Positions 36,363-45,114 of a stretch of 64,000 bases of DNA are shown in pieces. Positions within the stretch are counted from its first letter, which is position 1. Each line of letters begins with the position of its first letter. The position numbers and the translations under genes were made by a program. Under the pieces are notes generated by a model, which saw nothing but the letters and a program-made list of their open reading frames with translations, searched no databases and was not told the origin of the DNA. Source of the stretch: Dokdonella_A sp963775445 (GTDB taxonomy: Bacteria; Pseudomonadota; Gammaproteobacteria; Xanthomonadales; Rhodanobacteraceae); NCBI GenBank assembly GCA_963775445.1, contig CAVZIT010000004.1, forward strand, positions 744,001 through 808,000, given 5' to 3'.

Positions 36363-37721
36363 ATGGTTCACGGTGCGCGGTCGCGCGCGATGGCATCGAG
36401 TGGTTCGAGCCAGCGGCCCGCTGCGGCCGAAGACACCCGACCGCCACGGGTGGTCGGCACGCTCGGCGCAAGCCTGATGAGCGTCAACGGGATGATCGGC
36501 GCGGGCATCTTTGCCTTGCCCGCACTGCTGTTCGACAGGACCGGCCAGTTCGCGCCGTGGATGTTCCTGATCTTCGGCGCCTTGTTTGCATGCACCATGC
36601 TGATCGCGGCCCAGCTCGCGACAATGTTCCGTGCGTCGGGCGGGCCGCAACTGTATGCCCAGGCCGCGTTCGGTCCGACCGTGGGATTCCAGGTCGGCTG
36701 GCTGCTCGTCATCGCGATGGCCGCAGGGCGTGCGGCGACATTGCATGTCCTGGTTTCCTACCTCGCTGTGTTCTTCCCGGCGCTTGATGGGCCGATTGCC
36801 CGCCCGGCGGCAATCACTGCGCTGCTTGCGGCGCTTGGCGGGCTGACGCTGTCGGGGATGCGCCGGGCCGTCGGCGGGCTGATGGTCGGGACCGTGCTCA
36901 AGGTGACCCCCATCGTGGTGCTGTGCATCGCCGCCTTTGCCGCCGGAGGCATTGCGACAAGTTTCAAGCTGCCCAGTTTCGGAACCTTCGAATCGGTAGC
37001 GCTGCTGGTCTACTTCGCCTATAGCGGAGCGACCAATCCCGTGTGTTCTGCCGGCGAGGTGAGGAATCCGCGTCGCACGCTGCCGCGTTCCATGCTGCTG
37101 TCGCTGGCGATCATCATCGCCTTCTACATGATGGTGCAGTGGGCCTATATCGCGGCCGGCGCGCCTGGCGGCAGCGATGGCACACCCTTGGCTGCCGCCG
37201 CCGGGGCCGTGATGGGGCCGCCGGGCGTTGTCGCGCTCACGCTGGCAGCGGTGTTCTCGATCGCCAGCAATGCGCTGGCCGGTTTCGTGGGCGGATCGAG
37301 GGTGATTTTCGGCATGGCCGAGCGCAAGCTGTTGCCGAACTCGTTCGCGCATGTCTCGCCCCGCTTCCTGACGCCCGATGCAGGCATCGCGCTGTTTACG
37401 TTGCTCGTTGCAAGCATCGCCCTGAGCGGAAAATTCGCTTTCCTCGCCGAAGTTACCGCGCTGGGTGCGCAAATCATCACCCTGTGCCTGATCGCCGCCT
37501 TCGTCGTGTTCCGGTTCCGCGGCCGCGAAGGACACGCCAAGGGCATGTCGTTGCCCTGGTGGGGCGTGGTGGCAGTGGCAAGCGCATTCTCGATCTATGC
37601 CGCGCTGCAGGCGCCGCTCAAGGCGTATGTCCTGATCGCGGTGCTGCTTGTCGTCGGAACCCTGCTCGCGATGGTCGCGCACCGAGGCGCGGTCGCGCAA
37701 CCGTTACCGATCTACAAATAG
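36363..37721 (+). CDS. APC-superfamily amino-acid transporter
   Basis: The 452-residue protein has about twelve spans. It opens with the APC signature GTLGASLMSVNGMIGAGIFA (unwound first helix GAGIF) and carries YFAYSGATNPVCSAGEVRNP, typical of the sixth helix and following loop. Substrate is likely an amino acid or amine but cannot be specified. ATG 36363 is chosen; an in-frame ATG at 36390 is an alternative. Confidence 0.88.
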   Translation: MVHGARSRAMASSGSSQRPAAAEDTRPPRVVGTLGASLMSVNGMIGAGIFALPALLFDRTGQFAPWMFLIFGALFACTMLIAAQLATMFRASGGPQLYAQAAFGPTVGFQVGWLLVIAMAAGRAATLHVLVSYLAVFFPALDGPIARPAAITALLAALGGLTLSGMRRAVGGLMVGTVLKVTPIVVLCIAAFAAGGIATSFKLPSFGTFESVALLVYFAYSGATNPVCSAGEVRNPRRTLPRSMLLSLAIIIAFYMMVQWAYIAAGAPGGSDGTPLAAAAGAVMGPPGVVALTLAAVFSIASNALAGFVGGSRVIFGMAERKLLPNSFAHVSPRFLTPDAGIALFTLLVASIALSGKFAFLAEVTALGAQIITLCLIAAFVVFRFRGREGHAKGMSLPWWGVVAVASAFSIYAALQAPLKAYVLIAVLLVVGTLLAMVAHRGAVAQPLPIYK

Positions 37722-37723
37722 TG

Positions 37724-37800
37724 GCTGCGTGGCGAGCGCCTGGGGTCGGATCCGCGGTGCAAACCATCCGGCGATTGAACGCATCGTCGAAGGAGTACTG
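37724..37800. repeat. 77-bp intergenic repeat, copy 1
   Basis: Starts GCTGCGTGGCGAGCGCCTGG and ends GTCGAAGGAGTACTG. A diverged copy (roughly 80 percent by eye) lies at 41420-41495. It fills the gap between the APC and MFS genes. A one-base length difference in the GGGG/GGG run means the two copies do not share a reading frame throughout. Nature unknown. Confidence 0.6.
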
Positions 37801-37831
37801 ATCTCATGCCTTGCCGCTTCCAGCAAATTCC

Positions 37832-39133
37832 ATGAGCGAGTCCGCTGCATTGCCGTCGCAGCCTGCTGTCGGGCGACCCACGCCCCCGTGGCTGTTTGCC
37901 GTCGTTGGGCAGACGAGCGGCGTCATGATGGGCTTCGCGACTATCGTCCTGCCCTATGTCGCGGTGCATAAAGGCATTTCGGTAGCGACGGCCGCCATGT
38001 TCATTGGCGCCGCCAACCTCGCAACGCCTCTCAAGCTGGTGTGGTCGCCGGTGCTCGACATGTGGTGGACGCTCAAGGGCTGGCTCGTGACGGGCGTATT
38101 GCTGACCACCGTGATGGTGGCGGTTATGCTTCAGGTGCCGGTGAACGCAAGCGCGGTTCCGCTGCTTTTGGTGCTGACCTTTGTCACCGCTACCGCGGCG
38201 CAAGTGGCGGGCGCATCCACGAGCGCCCTGCTGGTGCTGACCGTGGAAAAGCCTCGCCTCAGCGAAGCGTCGGGCTATCTGCAGGCTGGAACGCTGGTCA
38301 TCCAGGGCCTGAGTGCCGCGGGGGGATTATGGATCGCGACCCATGCGGGCATCACGGCTGCGACATTGTTCTTCGCCGCGCTCCTTGTTCCGACATGGCT
38401 CGCGGTCCTGCCGATCGTCGAACCCGCGCGAAGACTGACGAGGATCTCGCTGACGCAGCGGTTGATAACGATCGGCCGCCAAGTCGTCGACATGGCAAGG
38501 CAACCCCGCCGGCGCTGGGTGATGGTGTGCTTCCTCACCCCGATCGGCGTCGGTGGGGCGTCGTTCCTGTGGGCTGCGGTTGCGTCGCAATGGCATGCCG
38601 GAGCCGATGCCGTGGCGCTGGCCACCGGGCTGGGCGCGGCTGGCGCCAGCGCGTTCGGAGCCTTCATCTATGGCAGGTTCGTCGGCAATCTCGACCGCGT
38701 CGTGTCGTTCCTTTTCACCGCGATCGTGCTGGTACTCGCCGCATTACTCCTCGCGGCGCTGCCGCGTGAGGCCGCGTTCTTTGTAGCCGGCACGCTGGCC
38801 TATTCCGTCGCATTGGGGTTTTCATGGACCAGTTTCACGGCGCTGCAGTTCGAGACGGTGGGCGAGGGCGCCGTGGCCAGCAAGACGGCGCTGCTGAACG
38901 CCTTCGGCAATGTGCCGCTGGTCTACATGCCGATCGTGCTCGGCTTCGTTCACGACCGATGGTCGGTGACCGCCATGCTGCTGTTCGAGGCCGTGCTTAC
39001 CAGCGCGTTCATCGCCGTGTTCGCGGCGGTGCGGCCCGGGCGAAGCGCTGCTCGGGAAAAAGGATCCGTGACACTTTCGTATGCAGAAACGAATCGCTCC
39101 GACGTCTTGTTACAGAAGGAGCCGATCCGATGA
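37832..39133 (+). CDS. AmpG-like major facilitator transporter
   Basis: The 433-residue protein has about twelve spans and resembles the PAT/AmpG branch of MFS carriers: GFATIVLPYVAVHKGISVAT, LVWSPVLDMW, ALQFETVGEGAVASKTALLN and a C-terminal half with GFSWTSFTALQ. AmpG imports muropeptides; this substrate is not established. It is the first gene of the coupled array: its TGA overlaps the next ATG as ATGA. Start MSESAALPS at ATG 37832 is preferred to a TTG seven codons upstream. Confidence 0.85.
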   Translation: MSESAALPSQPAVGRPTPPWLFAVVGQTSGVMMGFATIVLPYVAVHKGISVATAAMFIGAANLATPLKLVWSPVLDMWWTLKGWLVTGVLLTTVMVAVMLQVPVNASAVPLLLVLTFVTATAAQVAGASTSALLVLTVEKPRLSEASGYLQAGTLVIQGLSAAGGLWIATHAGITAATLFFAALLVPTWLAVLPIVEPARRLTRISLTQRLITIGRQVVDMARQPRRRWVMVCFLTPIGVGGASFLWAAVASQWHAGADAVALATGLGAAGASAFGAFIYGRFVGNLDRVVSFLFTAIVLVLAALLLAALPREAAFFVAGTLAYSVALGFSWTSFTALQFETVGEGAVASKTALLNAFGNVPLVYMPIVLGFVHDRWSVTAMLLFEAVLTSAFIAVFAAVRPGRSAAREKGSVTLSYAETNRSDVLLQKEPIR

Positions 39134-39873
39134 TCCTGCGCCGCATCGCCGGTCAGCTGAAACAACAACACTGGACCGGGGTGTTCATCGAGTTGGCGAT
39201 CGTGGTGCTGGGCGTGTTCATCGGCCTGCAGGTGGACAACTGGAACCAGGCACGCGCTGACCAGAATCGCCTCGATCAGCAACTTTCCGCGTTCGAGTCC
39301 GAACTCGAGACCAACCTCGTGCAGATCAAGGACTATCGCAGACACGCTGCAAGCCAGATTTCAGCCATCAACGAGTTGCGCGCAACGTTTGCCACTGGCA
39401 GCGCGAATACCAATCCTGACCATATCGACAAGCTCCTTTTCCTGGTTGTCGGGATTCGGGATTTGCATCCGGAACTCACGGCCTACCGCGCCTTGGCCGA
39501 TTCTGGCAGCCTGCGAAGGTTGAGTGGCACGCCGCTAAGACGCGACATCAGTCGCTGGGAAATCGATCTGGCATGGGTTCAGCGTCTCGACCGCGATGCA
39601 CTGGTGCATCGCGACTCCATCGTATTGCCTTTTTACACCCGGCAAATGTCTTTCGCTGCTGCCATCGAGAATCGCAGCGATATAAAAGGCCGAGGCTTTG
39701 CGCCGTCGCGTTTCCGAAACAACGCGGACCAACTCGCAAAGAGCGAGGAATTCGAGAACATGCTGGCCCTGCGTTTTGCGATCGAGGCTCAGGTACTCGA
39801 TACCTCCGAGACGCTCGAACAAAGTACCAAAGCCTTGATCGCCACCCTGAAGAAACGCGAGGCACATCGATGA
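39130..39873 (+). CDS. Array protein A: single-span DUF6090-like protein (class 1)
   Basis: A 247-residue protein with the array's constant N-terminus: basic MILRRIAGQLKQQ, one span (HWTGVFIELAIVVLGVFIGL) and the exit motif QVDNWNQAR. This resembles the DUF6090 family pattern (GILIALQINNWNE). A coiled-coil-like stretch (LDQQLSAFESELETNLVQIK) follows, then the family motif ALADSGSLRRLSGTPLRRDI. The region FRNNADQLAKSEEFENML groups it with the proteins at 40592 and 45919. The C-terminal part is predicted periplasmic from charge. Overlaps both neighbours as ATGA. Function unknown. Confidence 0.85.
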   Translation: MILRRIAGQLKQQHWTGVFIELAIVVLGVFIGLQVDNWNQARADQNRLDQQLSAFESELETNLVQIKDYRRHAASQISAINELRATFATGSANTNPDHIDKLLFLVVGIRDLHPELTAYRALADSGSLRRLSGTPLRRDISRWEIDLAWVQRLDRDALVHRDSIVLPFYTRQMSFAAAIENRSDIKGRGFAPSRFRNNADQLAKSEEFENMLALRFAIEAQVLDTSETLEQSTKALIATLKKREAHR

Positions 39874-40595
39874 CCCTGCGCCGCATCGCCAGTCACTTCA
39901 AGAAGCAGCACTGGACCGGCGTATTCATCGAGCTGCTGATCGTGGTGCTGGGCGTGTTCATCGGCTTGCAGGCGCAGGACTGGAACGCGGCGCGCAATGC
40001 CCGTGCGGACGCTCGTGCGTACCGTCAAGGCTTGATTACCGATATGGAATTGTCCGTTTCCCGCAACCAGACGCAGATCGACTACGGCCGACTGCAGATC
40101 AAACAGCTTGACCTGGTGCTGTCGGCATTGACTTCGTGCCATCTCCCCGCCGACAAGCAAGCCGAGTTCAATGCCGGGCTGTATAACATGGGCAAGTTTG
40201 ATCTGCCCATCATGGTCATGGGCACGATTGATGAACTGAATGCCACCGGCAATTTCAAGCTGATCGGTGCGCCCGCCCTGCGACGCGCCATATCGAATAC
40301 GGTGCGTATCTACCGCACGACGGTCGCGGTCGAACCGCAGCTCACGGGGCGGGTCATGCCGAACGTGAACTATGTACGCTTTCACGTTCGGTTTGTTCTG
40401 AATCGACACCTCACCTATCCGTTGTCTATTGATCCGGACAAGGTGTTTTACGACTTCGGCAAGCTGTGCTCCGACGGGGAATTCATCAATGCCGTTGCGG
40501 CGGTTCGGGAAATGACACTGGCCAGCGACGCCTTGAATCAAAGGGTTCTCGATCGCCAGGCCGAGCTGCTGACGACGTTGAATAAAATGCCGTGA
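39870..40595 (+). CDS. Array protein B: single-span DUF6090-like protein (class 2)
   Basis: 241 residues with the constant anchor (MTLRRIASHFKKQHWTGVF, IELLIVVLGVFIGLQAQDWN). The exposed domain differs from protein A: a cysteine at LTSCHLPADKQAEFNAGLYN, the motif MGTIDELNATGNFKLIGAPA, and a second cysteine at FGKLCSDGEFINAV. Both cysteines and TIDEL.(A/S)TG recur in the protein at 45111, defining class 2. The pair could form a periplasmic disulfide. Starts within the ATGA overlap. Confidence 0.85.
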   Translation: MTLRRIASHFKKQHWTGVFIELLIVVLGVFIGLQAQDWNAARNARADARAYRQGLITDMELSVSRNQTQIDYGRLQIKQLDLVLSALTSCHLPADKQAEFNAGLYNMGKFDLPIMVMGTIDELNATGNFKLIGAPALRRAISNTVRIYRTTVAVEPQLTGRVMPNVNYVRFHVRFVLNRHLTYPLSIDPDKVFYDFGKLCSDGEFINAVAAVREMTLASDALNQRVLDRQAELLTTLNKMP

Positions 40596-41326
40596 TCCTG
40601 CATCGACTAATCGATCACTTGAAGGGCCAGCACTGGACGGCGGTGTTCCTCGACTTCGTGATCGTCGTCGTCGGTGTGTTCATCGGCTTGCAGGTGAACA
40701 ACTGGAACCAGGCGCGCGTCCAGAACGACGCTCTGAATCGCCAGCTCACGAGCCTGCGGATCGAAATGGAGGCCAACCTGAGAAGGCTAGGTGCCTGGAA
40801 GAAGGACGAAGTCACCGAACTCAAGGACATTCAGTTCATACGGTCCAGTTTTACCAATGGCACGGGTTTCGAAGACGCCGGCGCCATGAACGCAAAGCTC
40901 ATGGCCTTGGCCTACGTGAGGCAGCCCAATGTCGACACCAGCGCCTATGAAATCCTGGTCAATTCCGGAAACCTGAATCAACTGGGAGGGACACCGCTTC
41001 ACAAGGCGATCCTGGCCTGGGAAACCGCCAGGTCCGAATTGGAACACACGCACCAAACAGCCCTGACGATCCGGACCATGGGCACCGAAGCCCTGCTGGG
41101 CGTCCTGTCCTTCGAATCCATATTCGAGCACTTCACCTCCGCCCAGCCCTACAACGCCCCACCGCATTTCAAGAACGACTTTGCCACGCTTGCCGGCAAC
41201 CGGAAGCTGGCCAGCTATCTTGCCCTCAAAACCGCGGTGGAAGTGCAAACGCTTTCCTACATCGAACATCTTGAAACCCGAACCGCGGAACTGGTGGATC
41301 TGCTGGAGAAAAGGTCGGCCAGATGA
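40592..41326 (+). CDS. Array protein C: single-span DUF6090-like protein (class 1)
   Basis: 244 residues, GTG start inside a GTGA overlap. The anchor is more divergent than the others (MILHRLIDHLKGQHWTAVFL, DFVIVVVGVFIGLQVNNWNQ). Beyond it come LNRQLTSLRIEMEANLRRLG, the family motif ILVNSGNLNQLGGTPLHKAI, and FKNDFATLAGNRKLASYLAL, which aligns with the same region in proteins A and H. No cysteine in the exposed part. Its stop overlaps a small downstream frame as ATGA. Confidence 0.85.
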   Translation: MILHRLIDHLKGQHWTAVFLDFVIVVVGVFIGLQVNNWNQARVQNDALNRQLTSLRIEMEANLRRLGAWKKDEVTELKDIQFIRSSFTNGTGFEDAGAMNAKLMALAYVRQPNVDTSAYEILVNSGNLNQLGGTPLHKAILAWETARSELEHTHQTALTIRTMGTEALLGVLSFESIFEHFTSAQPYNAPPHFKNDFATLAGNRKLASYLALKTAVEVQTLSYIEHLETRTAELVDLLEKRSAR

Positions 41327-41571
41327 AAAAACCGGAACGAGTCTGGATTCACTTTCACGACTCCGGTCAACCAGTCGCAAGTGAACCCAGCACCGTTTAT
41401 CAGGCACCGTTTATCAAGTGCTGCGTGGCGAGCGCCTGGGTCGAATCCGTGGTGCAAGCCGTCCGCGATGCCAGCGCCTCGTTGAAGGAGTACTGGGCAC
41501 CGATGCATATCCTCATTCCAGGCAGCCAGGCAAACGGAGCCGCGCCATTACTTGTATGGAGACATGAATGA
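41323..41571 (+). CDS. Possible small coupled protein, 82 residues
   Basis: Starts at the ATGA overlapping protein C's stop and ends in ATGAATGA, whose ATG (41564) is in frame with protein D. Both junctions therefore look like those of real genes in this array. The sequence (MKKPERVWIHFHDSGQPVAS ... ASLKEYWAPMHILIP) has no span and no recognised family. Part of it is the 76-bp intergenic repeat, and it contains a direct duplication of GCACCGTTTATCA. It could equally be an intergenic relic. Confidence 0.35.
   Translation: MKKPERVWIHFHDSGQPVASEPSTVYQAPFIKCCVASAWVESVVQAVRDASASLKEYWAPMHILIPGSQANGAAPLLVWRHE
41420..41495. repeat. 76-bp repeat, copy 2
   Basis: Diverged copy of the sequence at 37724-37800, sharing GCTGCGTGGCGAGCGCCTGG, GGTGCAA and GAAGGAGTACTG. 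It lies between array proteins C and D, inside the small 82-codon frame. Confidence 0.6.
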
Positions 41572-41605
41572 ACCCGACGCCTCGATCCAAAAGGGGGGCG
41601 ACCCG

Positions 41606-42271
41606 ATGATCCTGCGCCGCATCATCGGACACATGAAGAACCAGCACTGGACCGGCGTATTCATCGAGCTGGTGATCGTGGTGCTGGGCGTGTTCATCGG
41701 TCTGCAGGTGGACAACTGGAATCAGGCGCGCCAGGAACGCCAGCGGCTCACCGTGATCGTGCAGGGCATGAGCGCGGATTTGCATGATTTCGACCAGGTA
41801 CAGCAGCAGCTTTCGCGGCAGGTGACGCAGGGTCTGGCGGCGTTCAAGGCGGCGCGGGCGCGCGGCGAAGAGCCGCCGCCCTACTACAAGCGCATGCCCG
41901 GTTCCGACACGCCGCCGGATTTCGTGTTCAAGGCTGCGATGCAGGCCGGATTGGCCGACCTCGTCGATCCGAATTTGATGTTCGATCTCGGCTTCCACTA
42001 CTCGGAACGCGAGGGAATCGGCGCCAAGTACACGCGCTATGCCGAGTTTGTCGACAGCCAGATCCTGCCGAGGGTCGGCAATCCTTCATTGTTCTACGAC
42101 GCGTCAGGCGCGCTGAAGCCGGCGTTCGCCCAGAACATGGACCGCCTGCGCGAATGGATCGGATACATCAATGTCCTCGGGCGCTCGTCGAAATGCCTGC
42201 AACGACGCCTCAAGCACCCGCAGCAGCCAGGCGAGTCCTGCCGCCCGAATTACGAAGAAGTCACCCGATGA
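41606..42271 (+). CDS. Array protein D: single-span DUF6090-like protein (divergent class)
   Basis: 221 residues from ATG 41606, which gives the constant MILRRIIGHMKNQHWTGVFI and lies after AAGGGGGGCG. An upstream in-frame ATG at 41564 would add 14 residues and overlap the preceding small frame; either is possible. After QVDNWNQARQERQRL the exposed domain is distinct: PPPYYKRMPGSDTPPDFVFK, AAMQAGLADLVDPNLMFDLG (family motif), YAEFVDSQILPRVG. One cysteine near the end (SSKCLQRR). Stop overlaps the next gene as ATGA. Confidence 0.83.
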   Translation: MILRRIIGHMKNQHWTGVFIELVIVVLGVFIGLQVDNWNQARQERQRLTVIVQGMSADLHDFDQVQQQLSRQVTQGLAAFKAARARGEEPPPYYKRMPGSDTPPDFVFKAAMQAGLADLVDPNLMFDLGFHYSEREGIGAKYTRYAEFVDSQILPRVGNPSLFYDASGALKPAFAQNMDRLREWIGYINVLGRSSKCLQRRLKHPQQPGESCRPNYEEVTR

Positions 42272-43038
42272 TTCTTTCCCGCGCGATCAGGCACATGAAG
42301 AATCAGGACTGGACCGCCGTCCTCATCGAGCTGGTGATTCTGATTCTGGGCGTGTTCATCGGCCTGCAGGTGCAGGAGTGGGCCAGCGCGCGCGCCGAGC
42401 AGCAGCGCGCCGACGTGCTGTTGCAGCAGTTGCGCGGCGATCTGGCCAGCGAGAAGGCCGGCTTGCAGGCCAACAGGGACTATCTTGAGGTCGTTGCCGA
42501 CTACACAAGGGCCGCCATGGGCGGCCTGCAGACGCCGGACTCGATTGATCCGGGAACATGGGTGGCCAGCGCCTACCAGGCGACCCAGATCTTCGAGCCA
42601 TCGAGCAACCGGTCGACATTCGAGGAAATGAAATCGACCGGTGCCATCGATCTCATCCGCGACGCCAGACTGCGCGTTCAGTTGATTGCCTATTACGACT
42701 ATCCATGGTCCGATTCACCCATCGCCAATGGGCAGGCACCCTACCGGGCGCTGCTGCGCAGCATTCTCCCGTACCCGGTACAGGAAGCCATCAAGGCATC
42801 CTGCGGTGACCGGTTCGGGATCGTCGACGGCCAGTTCTTCATGCGACTGCCGAAGACCTGCCACACGAACCTTGCGCCCGCGGAAATCACCCACGCCGCG
42901 GCGACCCTGCGCACGACGGGCGGCCTGCTGCCTGCCCTGAACTATCAGTTGAGCATCACCGAAAGCAAGATCGAGCAGATCGAGCAGCAGCAACAGCAAT
43001 TGGACGCGCTGATTGCAGCTGCCCGGAAGGACCCATGA
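42268..43038 (+). CDS. Array protein E: single-span DUF6090-like protein (class 3)
   Basis: 256 residues. Anchor MILSRAIRHMKNQDWTAVLI, ELVILILGVFIGLQVQEWAS, with a coiled-coil-like stretch (QQRADVLLQQLRGDLASEKA). Family motif FEEMKSTGAIDLIRDARLRV, then ACDR-type segment KASCGDRFG and PKTCHTNLAP: a cysteine pair also seen in the proteins at 43035 and 46656. A glutamine-rich helix (IEQIEQQQQQLDALI) is near the C-terminus. Confidence 0.85.
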   Translation: MILSRAIRHMKNQDWTAVLIELVILILGVFIGLQVQEWASARAEQQRADVLLQQLRGDLASEKAGLQANRDYLEVVADYTRAAMGGLQTPDSIDPGTWVASAYQATQIFEPSSNRSTFEEMKSTGAIDLIRDARLRVQLIAYYDYPWSDSPIANGQAPYRALLRSILPYPVQEAIKASCGDRFGIVDGQFFMRLPKTCHTNLAPAEITHAAATLRTTGGLLPALNYQLSITESKIEQIEQQQQQLDALIAAARKDP

Positions 43039-43823
43039 TCCTGCACCGCATCGCCAACCACCTGAAGCAGCAGCACTGGACCGGCGTGTTCATCGAGCTG
43101 GTGATCGTCATCGTCGGTGTGTTCATCGGCACCAATGTCACCAACTGGAACGATGCGCTCAAGCAGCAGGAACGCAGCCGGATCTACACCCAACGTCTGT
43201 TGGACGACCTGCGCATCGAGTACGCGCGCGACCGCTCTCTGATCGAATACGACACTGATGCACGCCAGGCCGGCATCGCCGCATTCGACGGCCTGACCGA
43301 ACGCCGGACGCTGGACGACCGCACGGTTCTCGTGAACGCCTACCGGGCGATTCAGTTCCAATGGTACGAGCGGCACGCGGCGGCCTTCGACGAAATGCTT
43401 TCAGCCGGCGAACTCGATCTTGTATCGGACCCGAAACTGCGCGAAACGGCGGTGCGCTACTACGGTAACAGTTCGACGACACACCAGTTGGTCCTGGAAG
43501 ACAAGCGCGACTCCGACTATCGCAGGTTGTTTACCCGGCTGGTCGATCCTGATGTCGCACTCGGCCTGCGCAAGGATTGCGGGGACCGCAGCTTTACCTC
43601 GCCGGAGGGCGTGCCCGGCTTCCTGAGCATCCACTATGACTGCAAGCTCGCGATCGACGACGAGGCCATCAAGAAGGCCGCCGACGCCTTGCGCGCCGAC
43701 CCCGGGCTGCTTTCAGCCTTGCGGCGCCAGATTGCCGTCTACGACACGGAGATCGGGAACCTGATCTACATGCTCAACGAAACCGGCATCCAGGCCTTGT
43801 TTGCACGGGACGGCGACAGATGA
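43035..43823 (+). CDS. Array protein F: single-span DUF6090-like protein (class 3)
   Basis: 262 residues. Anchor MILHRIANHLKQQHWTGVFI, ELVIVIVGVFIGTNVTNWND, where NVTNWN replaces the usual QVDNWN. Exposed domain: FQWYERHAAAFDEMLSAGEL, DLVSDPKLRETAVRYYGN, a cysteine pair at RKDCGDRSF and HYDCKLAID, and a C-terminal helical part with ALRADPGLLSALRRQIAVYD. Class 3 features are shared with the proteins at 42268 and 46656. Confidence 0.85.
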   Translation: MILHRIANHLKQQHWTGVFIELVIVIVGVFIGTNVTNWNDALKQQERSRIYTQRLLDDLRIEYARDRSLIEYDTDARQAGIAAFDGLTERRTLDDRTVLVNAYRAIQFQWYERHAAAFDEMLSAGELDLVSDPKLRETAVRYYGNSSTTHQLVLEDKRDSDYRRLFTRLVDPDVALGLRKDCGDRSFTSPEGVPGFLSIHYDCKLAIDDEAIKKAADALRADPGLLSALRRQIAVYDTEIGNLIYMLNETGIQALFARDGDR

Positions 43824-44599
43824 TCGGCTCGCGCTTCGTCGAACACCTGAAAAAACAGCACTGGACCGGCGTGTTCATCGAGCTGCTGATCGTGGTGTTG
43901 GGCGTGTTCATCGGATTGCAGGTCGACAACTGGAACCAGGCGCGGCAGGAACGCCAGCAGCAACGCTCGATCGAAGCACGCCTGTTGACGGACTTCAAAC
44001 TCCTGGACAGCCAGGTTGACCAGGCGATCGATGATAACGACCGACTCATCGTGGCGCTGGACACGCTCCGTCACGCCATCAGGCGTGGCAATGCGCGCCC
44101 CGACGAAGACGACCGCATCAAGTTTGCAATGAACCGCTTTGCCAGCTACCCGACGTTTATCCGGTTTTCGTCCACGTACACCGAACTGGTGTCCAGCGGC
44201 AAACTGGACTTGATCAAGGACGGGAATCTTCGTGTTGCCCTGGCGCGATATGACGAAAGTGCGCGCAACGGCATGTTCAACGTGAACTCGATAGGTCGCA
44301 GAATGGAGGTCGGCTTTGTCTACCCCGACCGATACCTGAGGCTTGCCCCGCTGGACATGCAGCACCTGAGCGCCGACATGGTGACAGGCTACGACATTGC
44401 CGGCATGGCGAAGGATAAGGCGTGGCGAAGTTGCGTGGACTTCATCTACGTGCTGGAGGTATGGATTCATTCCAATCTCATCTTCCAGAAGCAGGCCGTG
44501 GAGCGCGTTCTCGAGATGATGGGCCAACACCCGACGACGAACGAAAAACAGCGCAGCAAAAGCAGTCCCTTGCAGCACCCGGATGTGGATCGACCATGA
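43820..44599 (+). CDS. Array protein G: single-span DUF6090-like protein (class 4)
   Basis: 259 residues. Start MIGSRFVEHLKKQHWTGVFI departs from MILRRI but the span and QVDNWNQARQERQQQ are constant. Exposed domain: FSSTYTELVSSGKLDLIKDG (family motif), NLRVALARYDESAR, then a region unlike the other members (FVYPDRYLRLAPLDMQHLSA, WRSCVDFIYVLEVW). ATGA overlaps at both ends. Confidence 0.85.
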   Translation: MIGSRFVEHLKKQHWTGVFIELLIVVLGVFIGLQVDNWNQARQERQQQRSIEARLLTDFKLLDSQVDQAIDDNDRLIVALDTLRHAIRRGNARPDEDDRIKFAMNRFASYPTFIRFSSTYTELVSSGKLDLIKDGNLRVALARYDESARNGMFNVNSIGRRMEVGFVYPDRYLRLAPLDMQHLSADMVTGYDIAGMAKDKAWRSCVDFIYVLEVWIHSNLIFQKQAVERVLEMMGQHPTTNEKQRSKSSPLQHPDVDRP

Positions 44600-45114
44600 C
44601 GCTATCGCGGCTTTCCGACACCGCGCAGATCCTCGCCGCCATCGCGGTCATTCCGTCGCTGATCTTCGTCGGCTTGCAGATGCGACAGAACACCCGCGCG
44701 GTACGCGCGAGCATGTCGCAGGCGCACGCGAACGACTTTCAGGAAATCATCGGACGTATTTACGAAAGCGAGGCATTGACAAGGATTTACCTGAAAGGCG
44801 CCTTTCATCCGGAGCAGCTCGACGAAACCGAGCGCGTACGCTTCATGCTCATGTTGGCGGGCCAGTTCCGCTTTTTTGACGCCAGCTACGCGCAGTATCG
44901 CGAAGGGCAACTTGCCGAGGTGCATTGGCGTTCGATCGAAAAAATGATCCTGGCTACCTATGGCGTTCCGGGACAGCGCTTTTGGTGGGATCGCCGCAAG
45001 GACACCCTGTCGGACGCCTTCCGCGCCTGGTACGAAAGCCAAAACCTCGCCAGCTCCGAACCCGGCCTCGAGGCGTTCAACGCCGACACGGGAAATGAGG
45101 CCGGCACACCATGA
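44596..45114 (+). CDS. Unrelated small membrane protein within the array
   Basis: 172 residues, overlapping both neighbours as ATGA but lacking the array anchor. One N-terminal span (LSDTAQILAAIAVIPSLIFV) is followed by GLQMRQNTRAVRASMSQAHA and a helical domain (DETERVRFMLMLAGQFRFFD, YEAQ-like RAWYESQNLA). The pattern matches a common uncharacterised family in gammaproteobacteria (span, then QN.RA.RAS). It is probably cytoplasmic or periplasmic with one anchor; the role is unknown. Confidence 0.75.
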   Translation: MTLSRLSDTAQILAAIAVIPSLIFVGLQMRQNTRAVRASMSQAHANDFQEIIGRIYESEALTRIYLKGAFHPEQLDETERVRFMLMLAGQFRFFDASYAQYREGQLAEVHWRSIEKMILATYGVPGQRFWWDRRKDTLSDAFRAWYESQNLASSEPGLEAFNADTGNEAGTP

